Shown here: one piece after another, positions 21,644-30,839 of the stretch
How positions within the stretch are numbered: the first letter of the stretch is position 1
How the letters are laid out: each line of letters begins with the position of its first letter
Assembly (NCBI RefSeq): GCF_003287285.1
Contig: NZ_QMIG01000042.1
Span: 1 to 40,752, forward strand
DNA from: Phytoactinopolyspora halophila
GTDB taxonomy: Bacteria; Actinomycetota; Actinomycetes; Jiangellales; Jiangellaceae
Length of the DNA: 40,752 nucleotides
Direction of reading: 5' to 3'
The notes under the pieces: generated by a model
Told to the model about the DNA's origin: nothing
Databases searched by the model: none
The model's input: the letters and a program-made list of their open reading frames with translations, nothing else
Translations under genes and position numbers: made by a program

Positions 21644-24600
21644 CTAGTTCCCGTAGAAGATCCGTTCGAATACGGCCCGCGCACGGCGAGACGTCCGCCG
21701 ATAGCCGTCCAGGAATGCCGCGCTCTCGCCCGGGCCGTGCCCCATCACCCGCGAAACCGCCGCGAGGGTCTCCGGATCGGCCGGGATCTGATCCGACGGG
21801 CGCCCCGTGACCAGGACCGTCGCGTTGCGTATCGCCGATGCCTGCCACCACGCGTCGCGCAGCACGCGTTGATCGGAGGTGGACATCAGCCCGGCATCGA
21901 CCGCCGCGTCGAGGACGTCGAGCGTCGCGGTGGTCCGCAGCTCGGGGACGTCCCCCGCGTGACGTAGCTGCAACAGCTGCACACACCACTCGACGTCGGC
22001 GAGCCCTCCGGGCCCCAGCTTCAAGTGGGTCGACGGATCGGCTCCACGGGGCAGCCGCTCCGACTCCACCCGGGCCTTGATCCGGCGCACCTCGCGAACC
22101 TGCGCCTCGGTCAGGCCGCGTGCCGGCCAGCGCACCGGATCGATCAGCGCCTCGAAACGCCGCAACAGCTCCGGATCGCCGCAGCACGGCGCGGCCCGAA
22201 GCAGGGCCTGACGTTCCCACACCTCGGCCCACCGCTCGTAGTAGGCCGCGTAGGACGGCAGGGTGCGCACCAGTGGCCCCTGCCGCCCCTCCGGGCGCAG
22301 ACCGGCATCAATGGTGAACGCCGGCTCCGGCGACGGCAGCGCGAGCAGCCGCCGCATCTCGTTGGCCACCGCCGTGGCGGCCTTCGTCGCGACCTCGTCG
22401 CTCACTCCCGGGTGGGGCATGTGCAGGAAGAGCACGTCGGCGTCGGACGCGTAGCCCATCTCCCGCCCGCCGAGCCGGCCCATGGAGATCACCGCGAATC
22501 GCGTCGGGAGTTCCTCACGCCGCTCCTGCTCAACGGCGCGTACCGCCACGCTCAGCGCACCAGCCAGCACCGACTCGGCGATCACCGTCAGCGACTCGCC
22601 GACCTCGCGCACCCCGAGCAGGTCGACGAGATCGGCCACAGCGGTACGAAACGACTCGCGACGGCGCATCGCCCGCACGACGCCGATGGCATCGACCGGT
22701 TCGTCATGACGCTCCACCCCGGCCGTGACCTCGGCCTCCAGCTGCGCGCGGCCACGCGGCACCAGCTCGGAATCACCGGCCAGCATGGCCACCGCCTCCG
22801 GCGCGCGCATCAGCAGCTCCGTCGTGTACCGGCCGGACGCCAGAACGCGTGCCATCCGCTCGGCAGCCAGCCCGTCGTCTCGCAGCAACCGCAAGTACCA
22901 GGGTGTCTCCCCCAATGCCTCGCTGACCCGGCGGAACCCGGACAGGCCGGCGTCAGGCTGCGGGCCGTCGGCGAACCACGCCAGCAGGACCGGCAAGAGG
23001 GTTCGCTGGATCGCCGAACGGCGCGACACTCCCCTGGTGAGCGCCTCGATGTGACGCAGCGCCCCGGCCGGGTCGGTGTAGCCGAGCGCTTCGAGCCGGG
23101 CGAGCGCCGCCTCCGGGCTCAGCCGCACACCCTCGGTAGGCAGGCTCGCCACAGCCGAGAGCAAGGGGCGGTAGAAGAGCTTCTCGTGCAGCCGGCGCAC
23201 CTCACGCGTCTCACGGCGCCACCGTTCGGTGAGCTCGTCGACATCGCGCAAGGCCAGCGAGCGTCCCAACGCCCGCAACTCCCCCGGCACCTCGGGCATC
23301 ACGTGCGTGCGCCGCAGGCCGCGCAATTGGATGCGATGTTCGAGGGTACGCAGGTAACGGTATGCGCGATCGAGCACGGCACCGTCGTCGCGACCGACGT
23401 AGCCGCCGTCGGTCAAGGCGGCCAGCGCATCCAGCGTCGTCGCCGAGCGCAGCCCTTCGTCGGTCCGCCCGTGCACCAGTTGGAGCAACTGCACGGCGAA
23501 CTCGACATCACGCAATCCACCCGGGCCCAGCTTGAGCTCGCGCTCGGCTTCCTTCGGGCGGATGTGGCTCTCGACGCGTTGCCGCATCCCCTGCACGTCG
23601 GCGACGAACCCGTCGCGGCCCGACGCGTTCCACACCAACGGCTGGGTCGCGGCCACGAACTCCTCTCCCAGCTCCCGGTCACCCGCGACCGGACGGGCCT
23701 TCAACAGCGCTTGGAACTCCCAGGTCTTCGCCCATGTTTCGTAGTACTTGAGATAACTCGCCTGGGAACGCACCAGGGGTCCGGCCTTGCCCTCCGGGCG
23801 CAGCGCGGCATCCACGGGCCAGATGGTTCCTTCTGCCGTGCGCTCGGAGCATGCGCGCATCACCGTCGTCGCCAGGACGGCCGCCGTGTGCAGTGCCGCG
23901 TCCGTAGCATCGCTGTCGTGCGCGTCCTTCTGGTCGTGTGATGCGGCCTCGATGGCTGGTTCCGCGACGAACATGACGTCGACGTCGGACACGTAGTTCA
24001 GCTCGCGTCCCCCGCACTTGCCCATGCCGATCACCGCCAGCCGGCAGGGTGACGCGGATTCGGGTAGCTGCGCGCGGGCGACCGCCAACGCCGCCTCCAG
24101 CACGGCCCCCGCCAGATCGGACAGCTGGGTACCGACGGTGGGGATCTCGAGGCCGGCTGTCAGATCGAGCGCCGCCAACCCGAGCAACTGGCGCCGGTAG
24201 GCGATCCGCAAGGAATCGATCAGCACGCCATAGTCCCCCCGGGCCTCGGGGGTGCTGGATGCCGGATCGGCCCCCACCGTGCGGAGTATGCGGGCGCGCA
24301 GCTCCTCCGGGCCTGCGAGGGAATCGGCTGTCGCGACGAAGAGCTCGTGGAGATCATCAGGATGGCGCACGAGGTGATCGGCGAGCGCCGTGCTGAAGCC
24401 GAGCACCGCCAGCGTGCGCAACGCAGCGTCATTCCCGGTGCGCACCCCGTGCAGCAAGACGTCACGATCGCTGCCCGGAGGGAGCGCGTCGAGTAGCCGC
24501 CCCAGATTGCGCACGGCCAGGTCGGGATCGGCCACGCGGGCGAGCAACGCGAGCAAGTTCTGTTCCGGCTCGTGCACCTCGGACGGCAGCGCGTCGAGCT

Positions 24601-24688
24601 CGCGCTCAGCGGCCTCCGTGTCGGTGAACCCCGCACGGGCCAGCGCGGCGCTTCTGGTGGCCAGTCGGCGTGGCGGTCGGGTGGTCAC
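21644..24688 (-). CDS. glnE: Bifunctional glutamine synthetase adenylyltransferase/deadenylase
   Basis: GlnE attaches AMP to and removes it from glutamine synthetase, adjusting nitrogen assimilation. The 1014-aa protein has two homologous nucleotidyltransferase halves. The first carries GMGKCGGRELNYVSDVDVMF and the second SMGRLGGREMGYASDADVLF, each followed by the conserved helical region with LKLGPGGLRDVEFAVQLLQL and LKLGPGGLADVEWCVQLLQL. Length is normal for the family. It starts ATG at 24688. glnA2 lies 2.8 kb upstream on the same strand; in mycobacteria these genes are immediate neighbours, so the aldehyde dehydrogenase and crcB pair between them look inserted. Confidence 0.96.
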   Translation of the reverse strand: MTTRPPRRLATRSAALARAGFTDTEAAERELDALPSEVHEPEQNLLALLARVADPDLAVRNLGRLLDALPPGSDRDVLLHGVRTGNDAALRTLAVLGFSTALADHLVRHPDDLHELFVATADSLAGPEELRARILRTVGADPASSTPEARGDYGVLIDSLRIAYRRQLLGLAALDLTAGLEIPTVGTQLSDLAGAVLEAALAVARAQLPESASPCRLAVIGMGKCGGRELNYVSDVDVMFVAEPAIEAASHDQKDAHDSDATDAALHTAAVLATTVMRACSERTAEGTIWPVDAALRPEGKAGPLVRSQASYLKYYETWAKTWEFQALLKARPVAGDRELGEEFVAATQPLVWNASGRDGFVADVQGMRQRVESHIRPKEAERELKLGPGGLRDVEFAVQLLQLVHGRTDEGLRSATTLDALAALTDGGYVGRDDGAVLDRAYRYLRTLEHRIQLRGLRRTHVMPEVPGELRALGRSLALRDVDELTERWRRETREVRRLHEKLFYRPLLSAVASLPTEGVRLSPEAALARLEALGYTDPAGALRHIEALTRGVSRRSAIQRTLLPVLLAWFADGPQPDAGLSGFRRVSEALGETPWYLRLLRDDGLAAERMARVLASGRYTTELLMRAPEAVAMLAGDSELVPRGRAQLEAEVTAGVERHDEPVDAIGVVRAMRRRESFRTAVADLVDLLGVREVGESLTVIAESVLAGALSVAVRAVEQERREELPTRFAVISMGRLGGREMGYASDADVLFLHMPHPGVSDEVATKAATAVANEMRRLLALPSPEPAFTIDAGLRPEGRQGPLVRTLPSYAAYYERWAEVWERQALLRAAPCCGDPELLRRFEALIDPVRWPARGLTEAQVREVRRIKARVESERLPRGADPSTHLKLGPGGLADVEWCVQLLQLRHAGDVPELRTTATLDVLDAAVDAGLMSTSDQRVLRDAWWQASAIRNATVLVTGRPSDQIPADPETLAAVSRVMGHGPGESAAFLDGYRRTSRRARAVFERIFYGN

Positions 24689-24806
24689 AGTCTCGAACCT
24701 ATCGCGTCCGTGGTCGCGACGACGCCACCCGGAAGCCGCCGGGATGTCCCGATCTGGGGCTTCAGGAAACGGTCGATATCGGCAATACTGCGCCGAACTC
24801 AGCCGA

Positions 24807-24822
24807 ACGCACCATAGTGCGT
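24807..24822. promoter_or_regulatory. Palindrome in the glnE-aldehyde dehydrogenase intergenic region
   Basis: ACGCAC-CATA-GTGCGT is a perfect inverted repeat in the 291-nt gap between the divergent glnE and aldehyde dehydrogenase genes. It could be a regulator's operator or a short hairpin; no regulator gene is adjacent. The rest of the gap shows nothing recognisable. Confidence 0.4.
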
Positions 24823-24979
24823 AACGCGTGTGACCAACTAGGATCCCAGCGTCGCATGACTGTCATCCTGAGTGACCAAATGAGCACATACAAGGCGGAG
24901 ATGGTCGGTATCACGCCACCACATGGATAGCGTATCCAGCGCTGTGATGGGGCGTGACGCCGGTCACGGGGAGTTGTTG

Positions 24980-26497
24980 ATGAAGCTGGTCGAAAGTGTG
25001 AACCCCAGGACGGGAGAGCCTGCGGGGCCGGGGGTTTCGGAGACCCCTCCAGCAGAGCTGAGCTCTGCGCTCTCCCTCGCGAAATCGGCCGCGCGCCGGC
25101 TCGCGGTCGAGCCGATCACCGAACGTGCGGCTCTCCTGCGGGCTATCGCCGACCGTCTCGACGATCGCGCAGAAGAGCTGGTCCCACTGGCCGACACCGA
25201 AACTGCCCTCGGCAAGCCACGCCTGACCGCCGAGCTGACCCGGGCGACGTTCCAGCTGCGGCTGTTCGCCGAGACCATCGAGGAAGGTTCCTTTCTCGAC
25301 GTCACGATCGACACGCCGTCCCCCAACGCGGCACCGGGGCCACGTCCCGACCTGCGCCGCCAGCTCGAACCACTCGGCCCTGTCCTCGTCTTCGCCGCGA
25401 GCAATTTCCCGTTCGCGTTCGGCATTCCCGGCGGAGACACCGCATCCGCCCTGGCGTCCGGGTGTCCGGTGATCGTCAAGGCACACGAGGGCCATCCCGA
25501 GTTGTCCCGGCGCGTCGGTGAGATCATCAACTCGGTGGTCGCGGACCACAACCTGCCGGCCGGGATCTTCACCGTGGTCTTCGGCCAGCAGGCCGGACGC
25601 GACGCCGTTGTCGACCCGCGGATCAAGGCCGCCGGGTTCACCGGTTCCACCAATGGTGGGCGCGCGCTGTATGACCTCGCCACCGGCCGGCTCGACCCCA
25701 TCCCGTTCTACGGCGAGCTGGGCAGTATCAACCCCACCGTCGTCACCAAGGCTGCGGCCCGGGCGCGGGGAACCGACATCGCCACCGAGTTCGTCAACTC
25801 GTTCACTCTCGATCACGGCCAGCTGTGCACCAAGCCCGGGCTACTCTTCGTACCGGTCGGGCACAAGCTGGACTCCGCGCTGGCCGAAGCCGTCAGCGTC
25901 GTACCGCCCGCGCCGATGGTCAACGCTCGCGTCGCCGAGTCGTACGCGAAACTCAGCGCGGAACTTTCGGCGCACTCCGAGGTGCGCAGCCTCATCACGC
26001 CACGCTTGCACACCGAGCCCGGGGCGTGGGGCGTTCCGTGCCTGTTCGTCACGTCCGCGGAGAGCTTCACCGAATCCGCCGAGACGCTGGCCGAGGAATG
26101 CTTCGGTCCGAGTTCGCTGATCGTCGAATACGCCAGTACCCACGAGCTGATCAATGCGTTGCAGGCCATCGAAGGCAGCCTGACCGCCACCATCCACGGC
26201 GAGCAGTCCGACCTCCAATCGCTGGGGCCGGTGCTCGATGTCCTGCGTCCCCGTGCCGGGAGGCTCATCTGGAACGACTGGCCGACGGACGTGCCGGTGG
26301 CATGGGCAACCCAGCACGGCGGCCCGTGGCCGTCGTCGACCAATCCCACGCACTCCTCGGTCGGCGCCTCGGCGATCCGCCGGTGGATGCGGCCCGTGGC
26401 CTACCAGGCGTTTCCGCAAGAGCTGCTGCCAGAGTCGTTGAAGGACGGCAACCCGCTGGGGGTGCCCCGCCGCATCGACGGCGCCATTCGCCGCTGA
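24980..26497 (+). CDS. Aldehyde dehydrogenase, 2,5-dioxovalerate (alpha-ketoglutarate semialdehyde) type
   Basis: I place the start at ATG 24980 after GGGGAG (505 aa, MKLVESVNPRTGEPAG); ATG 24923 would add 19 unlikely residues. The core includes PLGPVLVFAASNFPFAFGIP, GCPVIVKAHEGHPELSRRVG, NAD-binding GFTGSTNGG, the catalytic glutamate in FYGELGSINP, and the nucleophile Cys in LDHGQLCTKPG. This pattern, with FPFAFG and GQLCTKPG, is that of alpha-ketoglutarate semialdehyde dehydrogenases of sugar-acid or hydroxyproline breakdown. No other gene of those pathways is close by, so the physiological substrate is open. Confidence 0.85.
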   Translation: MKLVESVNPRTGEPAGPGVSETPPAELSSALSLAKSAARRLAVEPITERAALLRAIADRLDDRAEELVPLADTETALGKPRLTAELTRATFQLRLFAETIEEGSFLDVTIDTPSPNAAPGPRPDLRRQLEPLGPVLVFAASNFPFAFGIPGGDTASALASGCPVIVKAHEGHPELSRRVGEIINSVVADHNLPAGIFTVVFGQQAGRDAVVDPRIKAAGFTGSTNGGRALYDLATGRLDPIPFYGELGSINPTVVTKAAARARGTDIATEFVNSFTLDHGQLCTKPGLLFVPVGHKLDSALAEAVSVVPPAPMVNARVAESYAKLSAELSAHSEVRSLITPRLHTEPGAWGVPCLFVTSAESFTESAETLAEECFGPSSLIVEYASTHELINALQAIEGSLTATIHGEQSDLQSLGPVLDVLRPRAGRLIWNDWPTDVPVAWATQHGGPWPSSTNPTHSSVGASAIRRWMRPVAYQAFPQELLPESLKDGNPLGVPRRIDGAIRR

Positions 26498-26513
26498 TCA
26501 CGCGAGGATCAGC
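26493..26513. terminator. Possible bidirectional terminator hairpin
   Basis: GCTGATC-ACGCGAG-GATCAGC is a perfect 7-bp inverted repeat overlapping the aldehyde dehydrogenase stop codon. It lies 6 nt before the end of the convergent crcB gene. There is no T-run on either side, so termination is only suggested by position. Confidence 0.4.
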
Positions 26514-26519
26514 ACGCAC

Positions 26520-26885
26520 TCACGCGGGAATCAGCAGCCAGCCGGCGGCCGCTGCGGCCAGACCGGCGACGACGTTCCCGGCGACGTTTCCGAACGCGTG
26601 CCAGCGCGCGCCGTCCTCAAGCAGCCGGAGCGTCTCGAACCCGAACGTGCTGTACGTCGTGAGCGCGCCGCAGAAGCCGACGCCGAACAGCGCCAGCATC
26701 TCGTCGTCCAGATGATCACGTACCCACCCGGCCATCAGCATCCCGAGAAGGAACGAGCCGACCACGTTCACCGCCAGGGTGCCCCACGGGAACGTCGTAC
26801 CGAAACGCGCCCGGATGAACCGGTCGGTGAGATACCGCAGCGGCGCACCCAGTGCCGCACCCACCGCCACCAGGAGCGCCGTCAC
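26520..26885 (-). CDS. crcB: CrcB/Fluc fluoride channel subunit 1
   Basis: This 121-aa, four-helix membrane protein is of the CrcB/Fluc family, which exports fluoride passively as a dual-topology dimer. Key motifs are GAPLRYLTDR, GTLAVNVVGSFLLG (the conserved Asn), and FGVGFCGALTTYSTFGFET with the TTYSTF phenylalanine-box motif. It follows a second crcB gene on the same strand. In Gram-positive bacteria two such genes often encode the two halves of an antiparallel heterodimer. No fluoride riboswitch is seen. Confidence 0.92.
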   Translation of the reverse strand: MTALLVAVGAALGAPLRYLTDRFIRARFGTTFPWGTLAVNVVGSFLLGMLMAGWVRDHLDDEMLALFGVGFCGALTTYSTFGFETLRLLEDGARWHAFGNVAGNVVAGLAAAAAGWLLIPA

Positions 26886-26967
26886 CGATCCTCCGTATCA
26901 TCTCTCGCGCGTCTGCCTCGTCGTCGGCCGCAGGCTCACCGTAGCTGACCCGTGGCTCACCTGTGGC

Positions 26968-27441
26968 TCACCCGCCGCTGACCCGTCGTGCGCGCCATGC
27001 CCGCGTCAGACGGATGCCGCACCACACCGCGGCCAAGGCCGTGACCGGGGTCGCCACCAGGTACCCGCCAGCAGCCACGAACCGGTCATCCACCAGCATT
27101 TGATGCGTCTCCACCGCGTAGGCGGAAAACGTCGTGTACCCGCCAAGAACGCCCACGCCGACGAACGGCCGCAGGAGCGGATGCGGCGCCGCCATCTCGG
27201 CGATCAGCGCCATGAGCACGCCGATGAGAAGGCATCCCGTGACGTTCGCGACGAGCGTCGCCCATGGAAACCCCGCCATGCCAGCAATGTCAGAATTGCC
27301 AGCAATGTCGGCATTATCAGAACTGCCGGCACCCGCATCGCCACCGAGGCCTGGCAACACGCTCAGCCCGTATCGCGCCTGCGCACCGATCACTCCCCCG
27401 GCGGCTACCGCCCCGAGGACCGGCACCTGCCGCCCGAACAC
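26968..27441 (-). CDS. crcB: CrcB/Fluc fluoride channel subunit 2 with repeat-encoded insert
   Basis: This 157-aa protein starts at GTG 27441. It has the same motifs as its downstream partner: GGVIGAQARYGLSV, WATLVANVTGCLLIG, and GVGVLGGYTTFSAYAVET. Between the first and second helices there is an extra stretch of about 25 residues, GAGSSDNADIAGNSDIAGMA, encoded by imperfect 18-nt repeats (GCCAGCAATGTC units on the + strand, about 27280-27330). The gene starts 28 nt after the stop of glnA2, so the order glnA2-crcB-crcB may be one transcript. Confidence 0.9.
   Translation of the reverse strand: MFGRQVPVLGAVAAGGVIGAQARYGLSVLPGLGGDAGAGSSDNADIAGNSDIAGMAGFPWATLVANVTGCLLIGVLMALIAEMAAPHPLLRPFVGVGVLGGYTTFSAYAVETHQMLVDDRFVAAGGYLVATPVTALAAVWCGIRLTRAWRARRVSGG
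27280..27330. repeat. Short tandem repeat inside crcB
   Basis: Imperfect 18-nt units starting GCCAGCAATGTC (two copies) plus a third, more diverged ATCAGAACTGCC unit encode the DNADIAGNSDIAG insert of the upstream crcB protein. The unit length is a multiple of three, so copy-number changes would keep the frame. Confidence 0.6.
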
Positions 27442-27469
27442 CGGATGCCCGTCCGTGCCCTTGGCCGGC

Positions 27470-28798
27470 TCACAACACGGGCAGCATGATGTCGCGCTCG
27501 TACTGGGTGACCTGGCGCCGGTAGGCGTTCCACTCCTGACGCTTGTTCCGGAGGAAGAACTCGAAGACGTGCTCCCCGAGCGTCTCGGCGACGAGCTCGG
27601 AGCCCTCCATCACCCGGATCGCCTCGTCGAGCGACGTCGGCAGCGGGTCGATCCCCAGCGCACGCCGCTCGCGTTCGGTCAGCGCCCACACGTCGTCCTC
27701 GGCTTCGGGGGGCAGCTCGTAGCCCTCCTCGATGCCACGCAGCCCGGCCGCGAGGATCATCGCGTAGGCCAGGTAGGGGTTGCACGCGGAATCGAGCGAG
27801 CGGAACTCCACCCGCACCGACTGGCCCTTGCCCGGCTTGTACATGGGCACTCGCACCAGCGCCGAGCGGTTGTTGTGTCCCCAGCAGACGTAGGCTGGAG
27901 CCTCTCCCCCGCCCTGGAGGCGCTTGTAGGAGTTGACCCACTGATTGGTGACGGCCGTGATCTCCGGAGCGTGCCGCAACAAACCCGCGATGAACTGCTC
28001 CGCGGTCTTCGACAGCTGGTACTGCATGCCGGACTCGAAGAACACGTTGCGGTCCCCCTCGAACAGGGACACGTGGGTGTGCATCCCCGAACCCGCGTGC
28101 TCGGTGAACGGCTTGGGCATGAACGATGCGTACATGCCCTGCGACAACGCCACCTCCTTCACCACCGCGCGGAACGTCATGAGATTGTCCGACGTCGCCA
28201 GCGCGTCGGCGTAACGCAGATCGATCTCCTGCTGGCCGGGCGCCACCTCGTGGTGACTGAACTCCACGGAGATGCTCATCTCCTCCAGCATGGTGATGGT
28301 GTCCCGCCGGAAATCCTGGGCGACGCCGTGCGCCGTGTGGTCGAAGAACCCGCTGGCATCCACTGGAATGGGCTCGCTACCCGGCTGTGGCGGCTCCTTG
28401 AAGACGAAAAACTCGACCTCGGGATGGGTGTAGAACGTCAGACCCCGCTCCGCCGCCCGGCTCAGCGCCCGCTTGAGGACGTGCCGCGGATCGGCATAGG
28501 AGGGGGAACCGTCCGGCATCGTGATGTCGCAGAACATGCGTGCCGTCGCTGCCCGCCACGGAAGCACCTGGAACGTCGACGGATCCGGTTTGGCCAGCAT
28601 GTCCGCCTCGTAGACACGCGCGAAACCCTCGATCGCCGAACCGTCGAAGCCAATGCCTTCCTCGAAGGCGTTCTCCAGCTCGGCCGGCGCCACGGCCACC
28701 GACTTGAGATAACCCAAGACGTCGGTGAACCACAACCGCACGAACCGGATGTCGCGTTCTTCCAGCGTTCTGAGGACGAACTCCTGCTGCTTCTCCAC
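27470..28798 (-). CDS. glnA2: Type I glutamine synthetase, GlnA2-like
   Basis: This 442-aa protein begins MEKQQEFVLRTLEERDIRFV and has the type I glutamine synthetase layout: DGSAIEGFARVYEADM, THPEVEFFVFKEP, EFSHHEVAPGQQEIDLRY, HAGSGMHTHVSLFEG, NNRSALVRVP and VEFRSLDSACNPYLA. The length and the N-terminus match mycobacterial GlnA2 rather than the longer GlnA1. The GYELPPEAEDD loop, where adenylylation occurs in GlnA1, keeps a tyrosine before LPP, so control by the nearby glnE product is conceivable. Some actinobacterial relatives of this family act on polyamines instead of ammonia. Confidence 0.93.
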   Translation of the reverse strand: MEKQQEFVLRTLEERDIRFVRLWFTDVLGYLKSVAVAPAELENAFEEGIGFDGSAIEGFARVYEADMLAKPDPSTFQVLPWRAATARMFCDITMPDGSPSYADPRHVLKRALSRAAERGLTFYTHPEVEFFVFKEPPQPGSEPIPVDASGFFDHTAHGVAQDFRRDTITMLEEMSISVEFSHHEVAPGQQEIDLRYADALATSDNLMTFRAVVKEVALSQGMYASFMPKPFTEHAGSGMHTHVSLFEGDRNVFFESGMQYQLSKTAEQFIAGLLRHAPEITAVTNQWVNSYKRLQGGGEAPAYVCWGHNNRSALVRVPMYKPGKGQSVRVEFRSLDSACNPYLAYAMILAAGLRGIEEGYELPPEAEDDVWALTERERRALGIDPLPTSLDEAIRVMEGSELVAETLGEHVFEFFLRNKRQEWNAYRRQVTQYERDIMLPVL

Positions 28799-28896
28799 GC
28801 TGCACAGTGTGCCTCACAGAGATGTCCACCACGTAACGCCCCGCCGTTGTCCGCCATATGACGTCGCGCAGCCAGCACACCGATAGGCTCGGTGGT

Positions 28897-30723
28897 GTGC
28901 CGCAGATCAGACTCGCGCTCGCGCAAGTGAACCCGACGGTCGGCGCGCTCGACGCCAACGCCGAGCTCGTCGTCCGGATGACCGCCCACGCCGCCTCGCA
29001 GAACGCCCATCTGGTGGCGTTCCCCGAGATGGTGCTCACCGGTTATCCCGTCGAGGATCTCGCATTCCGGCGGCCGTTCGTCCACGCATCGAGGAACGCT
29101 CTGGAGCGGCTCGCCACCCGGCTCGACGACGAAGGGCTCGGCTCGATCGCCGTCGTCGTCGGCTATCTCGGCCGCGACGACACCACCGCCGATCAGCCCC
29201 AAGTCGGCCGCCCGAAGGGTTCGCCACAGAACTGCGTAGCCGTTCTCTATGGCGGGCGCATCGCCCTGCGGCAAGCCAAGTATCACCTGCCCAACTACGG
29301 CGTGTTCGACGAGTTCCGCTACTTCGTGCCCGGCAACCATCTCGACATCGTCCGGTTGCACGGTGTCGACATCGCGCTGGCGATCTGCGAAGACCTGTGG
29401 CAGGACGGTGGCCCGGTGTCGGTCACCCGGGAGGCCGACGCGGGACTCCTGCTCGTCGTCAACGGATCGCCATACGAGCGTCACAAGGACGACACCCGTC
29501 TCGAACTCGTCCAGCACCGCGCCCTCGATTCGCGAGCAGCACTCGCCTACGTGAACATGATCGGCGGGCAGGACGAGCTTGTCTTCGACGGGGACTCCCT
29601 CATCGTCGACGCCGACGGCGAACTCCTCGCGCGGGCACCGCAGTTCGAGGAAGGCTGCCTCGTCGTCGATCTCGAGCTACCGGAAGCGACGGCGGCCGCT
29701 CCCGATCCGTGGGGCTCGGCCGACGGCTATGTCGGGAGTTTCCGCGTGCGCCGGACGACGCTCACCACCGCGCCGTTGCCCAGCTACGCGCCCGAGCCCG
29801 GTGTCATAGCGCCCGCACTGTCCGAGCAGGCCGAGGTCTATGCCGCCGTCGTCACCGGCCTGCGCGATTACGCACTCAAGAACGGCTTCTCCAGTGTCGT
29901 ACTGGGCCTGTCCGGCGGCATCGACTCCGCGCTGTCCGCAGCCGCCGCCGTCGACGCGCTCGGAGCGGAGAACGTCCACGGTGTGTCCATGCCCAGCGAC
30001 TACTCGTCGGAACATTCGAAGTCCGACGCGCACGAGCTCGCCGAACGCACCGGGCTGAACTATCACGTCGTTCCCGTAGCCCCCATGGTGCGGGCCTACC
30101 TCGACAACCTCACCTTGACCGGGCTGGCCGAGGAGAACCTGCAAGCGCGGATCCGTGGCATGGTCCTCATGGGCATGTCGAACCAGGACGGCCACCTCGT
30201 GCTGGCCACCGGCAACAAGAGCGAGCTGGCCGTGGGCTACTCGACGATCTACGGCGACACCGTCGGCGGATACGCGCCGCTCAAGGACGTTCCGAAGACG
30301 CTGGTGTGGGAGCTGGCCCGGTGGCGCAACACCGTGGCGAAGGATCGAGACGAGACGCCACCCATCCCGGAGGGCTCGATCGAGAAACCACCGAGTGCCG
30401 AGCTCCGTCCCGGCCAGCTCGACTCGGACTCGCTGCCCGACTACTCCTTGCTAGACGACATCCTCGACCACTACGTCGAGCAGGATCGGGGCAGTGACGA
30501 ACTCGTCGATGTCGGGTTTCCGCCAGAGCTCGTGGCACGCGTACTGCGCATGGTCGATGCTGCCGAGTACAAGCGGCGCCAGTACCCGCCGGGGCCGAAG
30601 ATCACCCAGCGCAACTTCGGACGTGACCGGCGGCTACCCATCACCACGGCGTGGCGCGAATTCGTCGAGACGAACACGGCACCGTCCACCGAGGAGCCAC
30701 CACCACCGCCGCCACCGGCATGA
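28897..30723 (+). CDS. nadE: Glutamine-dependent NAD+ synthetase
   Basis: This enzyme makes NAD+ from deamido-NAD+, using ammonia from glutamine. I place the start at GTG 28897 (608 aa, MPQIRLALAQVNPTVGAL); an ATG at 28858 would add 13 residues, and no clear Shine-Dalgarno decides. The N-terminal nitrilase-like amidase has the Glu-Lys-Cys triad: Glu44 in FPEMVLTGY, Lys in RQAKYHLPNYGVF, Cys in LAICEDLWQDGG. The C-terminal synthetase domain has the ATP loop LGLSGGIDSALS (about residue 338) and ATGNKSELAVGYST. The protein ends in a proline-rich tail (EEPPPPPPPA). It diverges from glnA2. Confidence 0.94.
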   Translation: MPQIRLALAQVNPTVGALDANAELVVRMTAHAASQNAHLVAFPEMVLTGYPVEDLAFRRPFVHASRNALERLATRLDDEGLGSIAVVVGYLGRDDTTADQPQVGRPKGSPQNCVAVLYGGRIALRQAKYHLPNYGVFDEFRYFVPGNHLDIVRLHGVDIALAICEDLWQDGGPVSVTREADAGLLLVVNGSPYERHKDDTRLELVQHRALDSRAALAYVNMIGGQDELVFDGDSLIVDADGELLARAPQFEEGCLVVDLELPEATAAAPDPWGSADGYVGSFRVRRTTLTTAPLPSYAPEPGVIAPALSEQAEVYAAVVTGLRDYALKNGFSSVVLGLSGGIDSALSAAAAVDALGAENVHGVSMPSDYSSEHSKSDAHELAERTGLNYHVVPVAPMVRAYLDNLTLTGLAEENLQARIRGMVLMGMSNQDGHLVLATGNKSELAVGYSTIYGDTVGGYAPLKDVPKTLVWELARWRNTVAKDRDETPPIPEGSIEKPPSAELRPGQLDSDSLPDYSLLDDILDHYVEQDRGSDELVDVGFPPELVARVLRMVDAAEYKRRQYPPGPKITQRNFGRDRRLPITTAWREFVETNTAPSTEEPPPPPPPA

Positions 30724-30778
30724 CCGGGGCTTGACGGTCAGGAGGAACTGACTTCGATACTGAGACGTGCATCTATTC

Positions 30779-30796
30779 GCCGTTTTGGCGGCTTTT
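30779..30796 (+). terminator. Possible weak intrinsic terminator after nadE
   Basis: GCCG-TTTTGG-CGGC followed by TTTT lies 56 nt after the nadE stop and before the next + gene. The stem is only 4 bp (GC), so the call is tentative. Confidence 0.3.
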
Positions 30797-30839
30797 CCGC
30801 ATCTCTCGGCATCGAAGTGACGTGACGACAGGAGCCATC

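Noticed and set aside
22025-23941. 638-aa + strand ORF antisense to glnE
   Set aside because: Arg/His/Gln-rich composition typical of the antisense frame of a high-GC gene; glnE motifs are on the other strand.
27442-27469. Fluoride riboswitch before the crcB pair
   Set aside because: Only 28 nt separate glnA2 from the first crcB, with no riboswitch-like sequence.
27134-28861. 575-aa + strand ORF antisense to glnA2
   Set aside because: Shadow frame with no domain; glnA2 is unmistakable on the minus strand.
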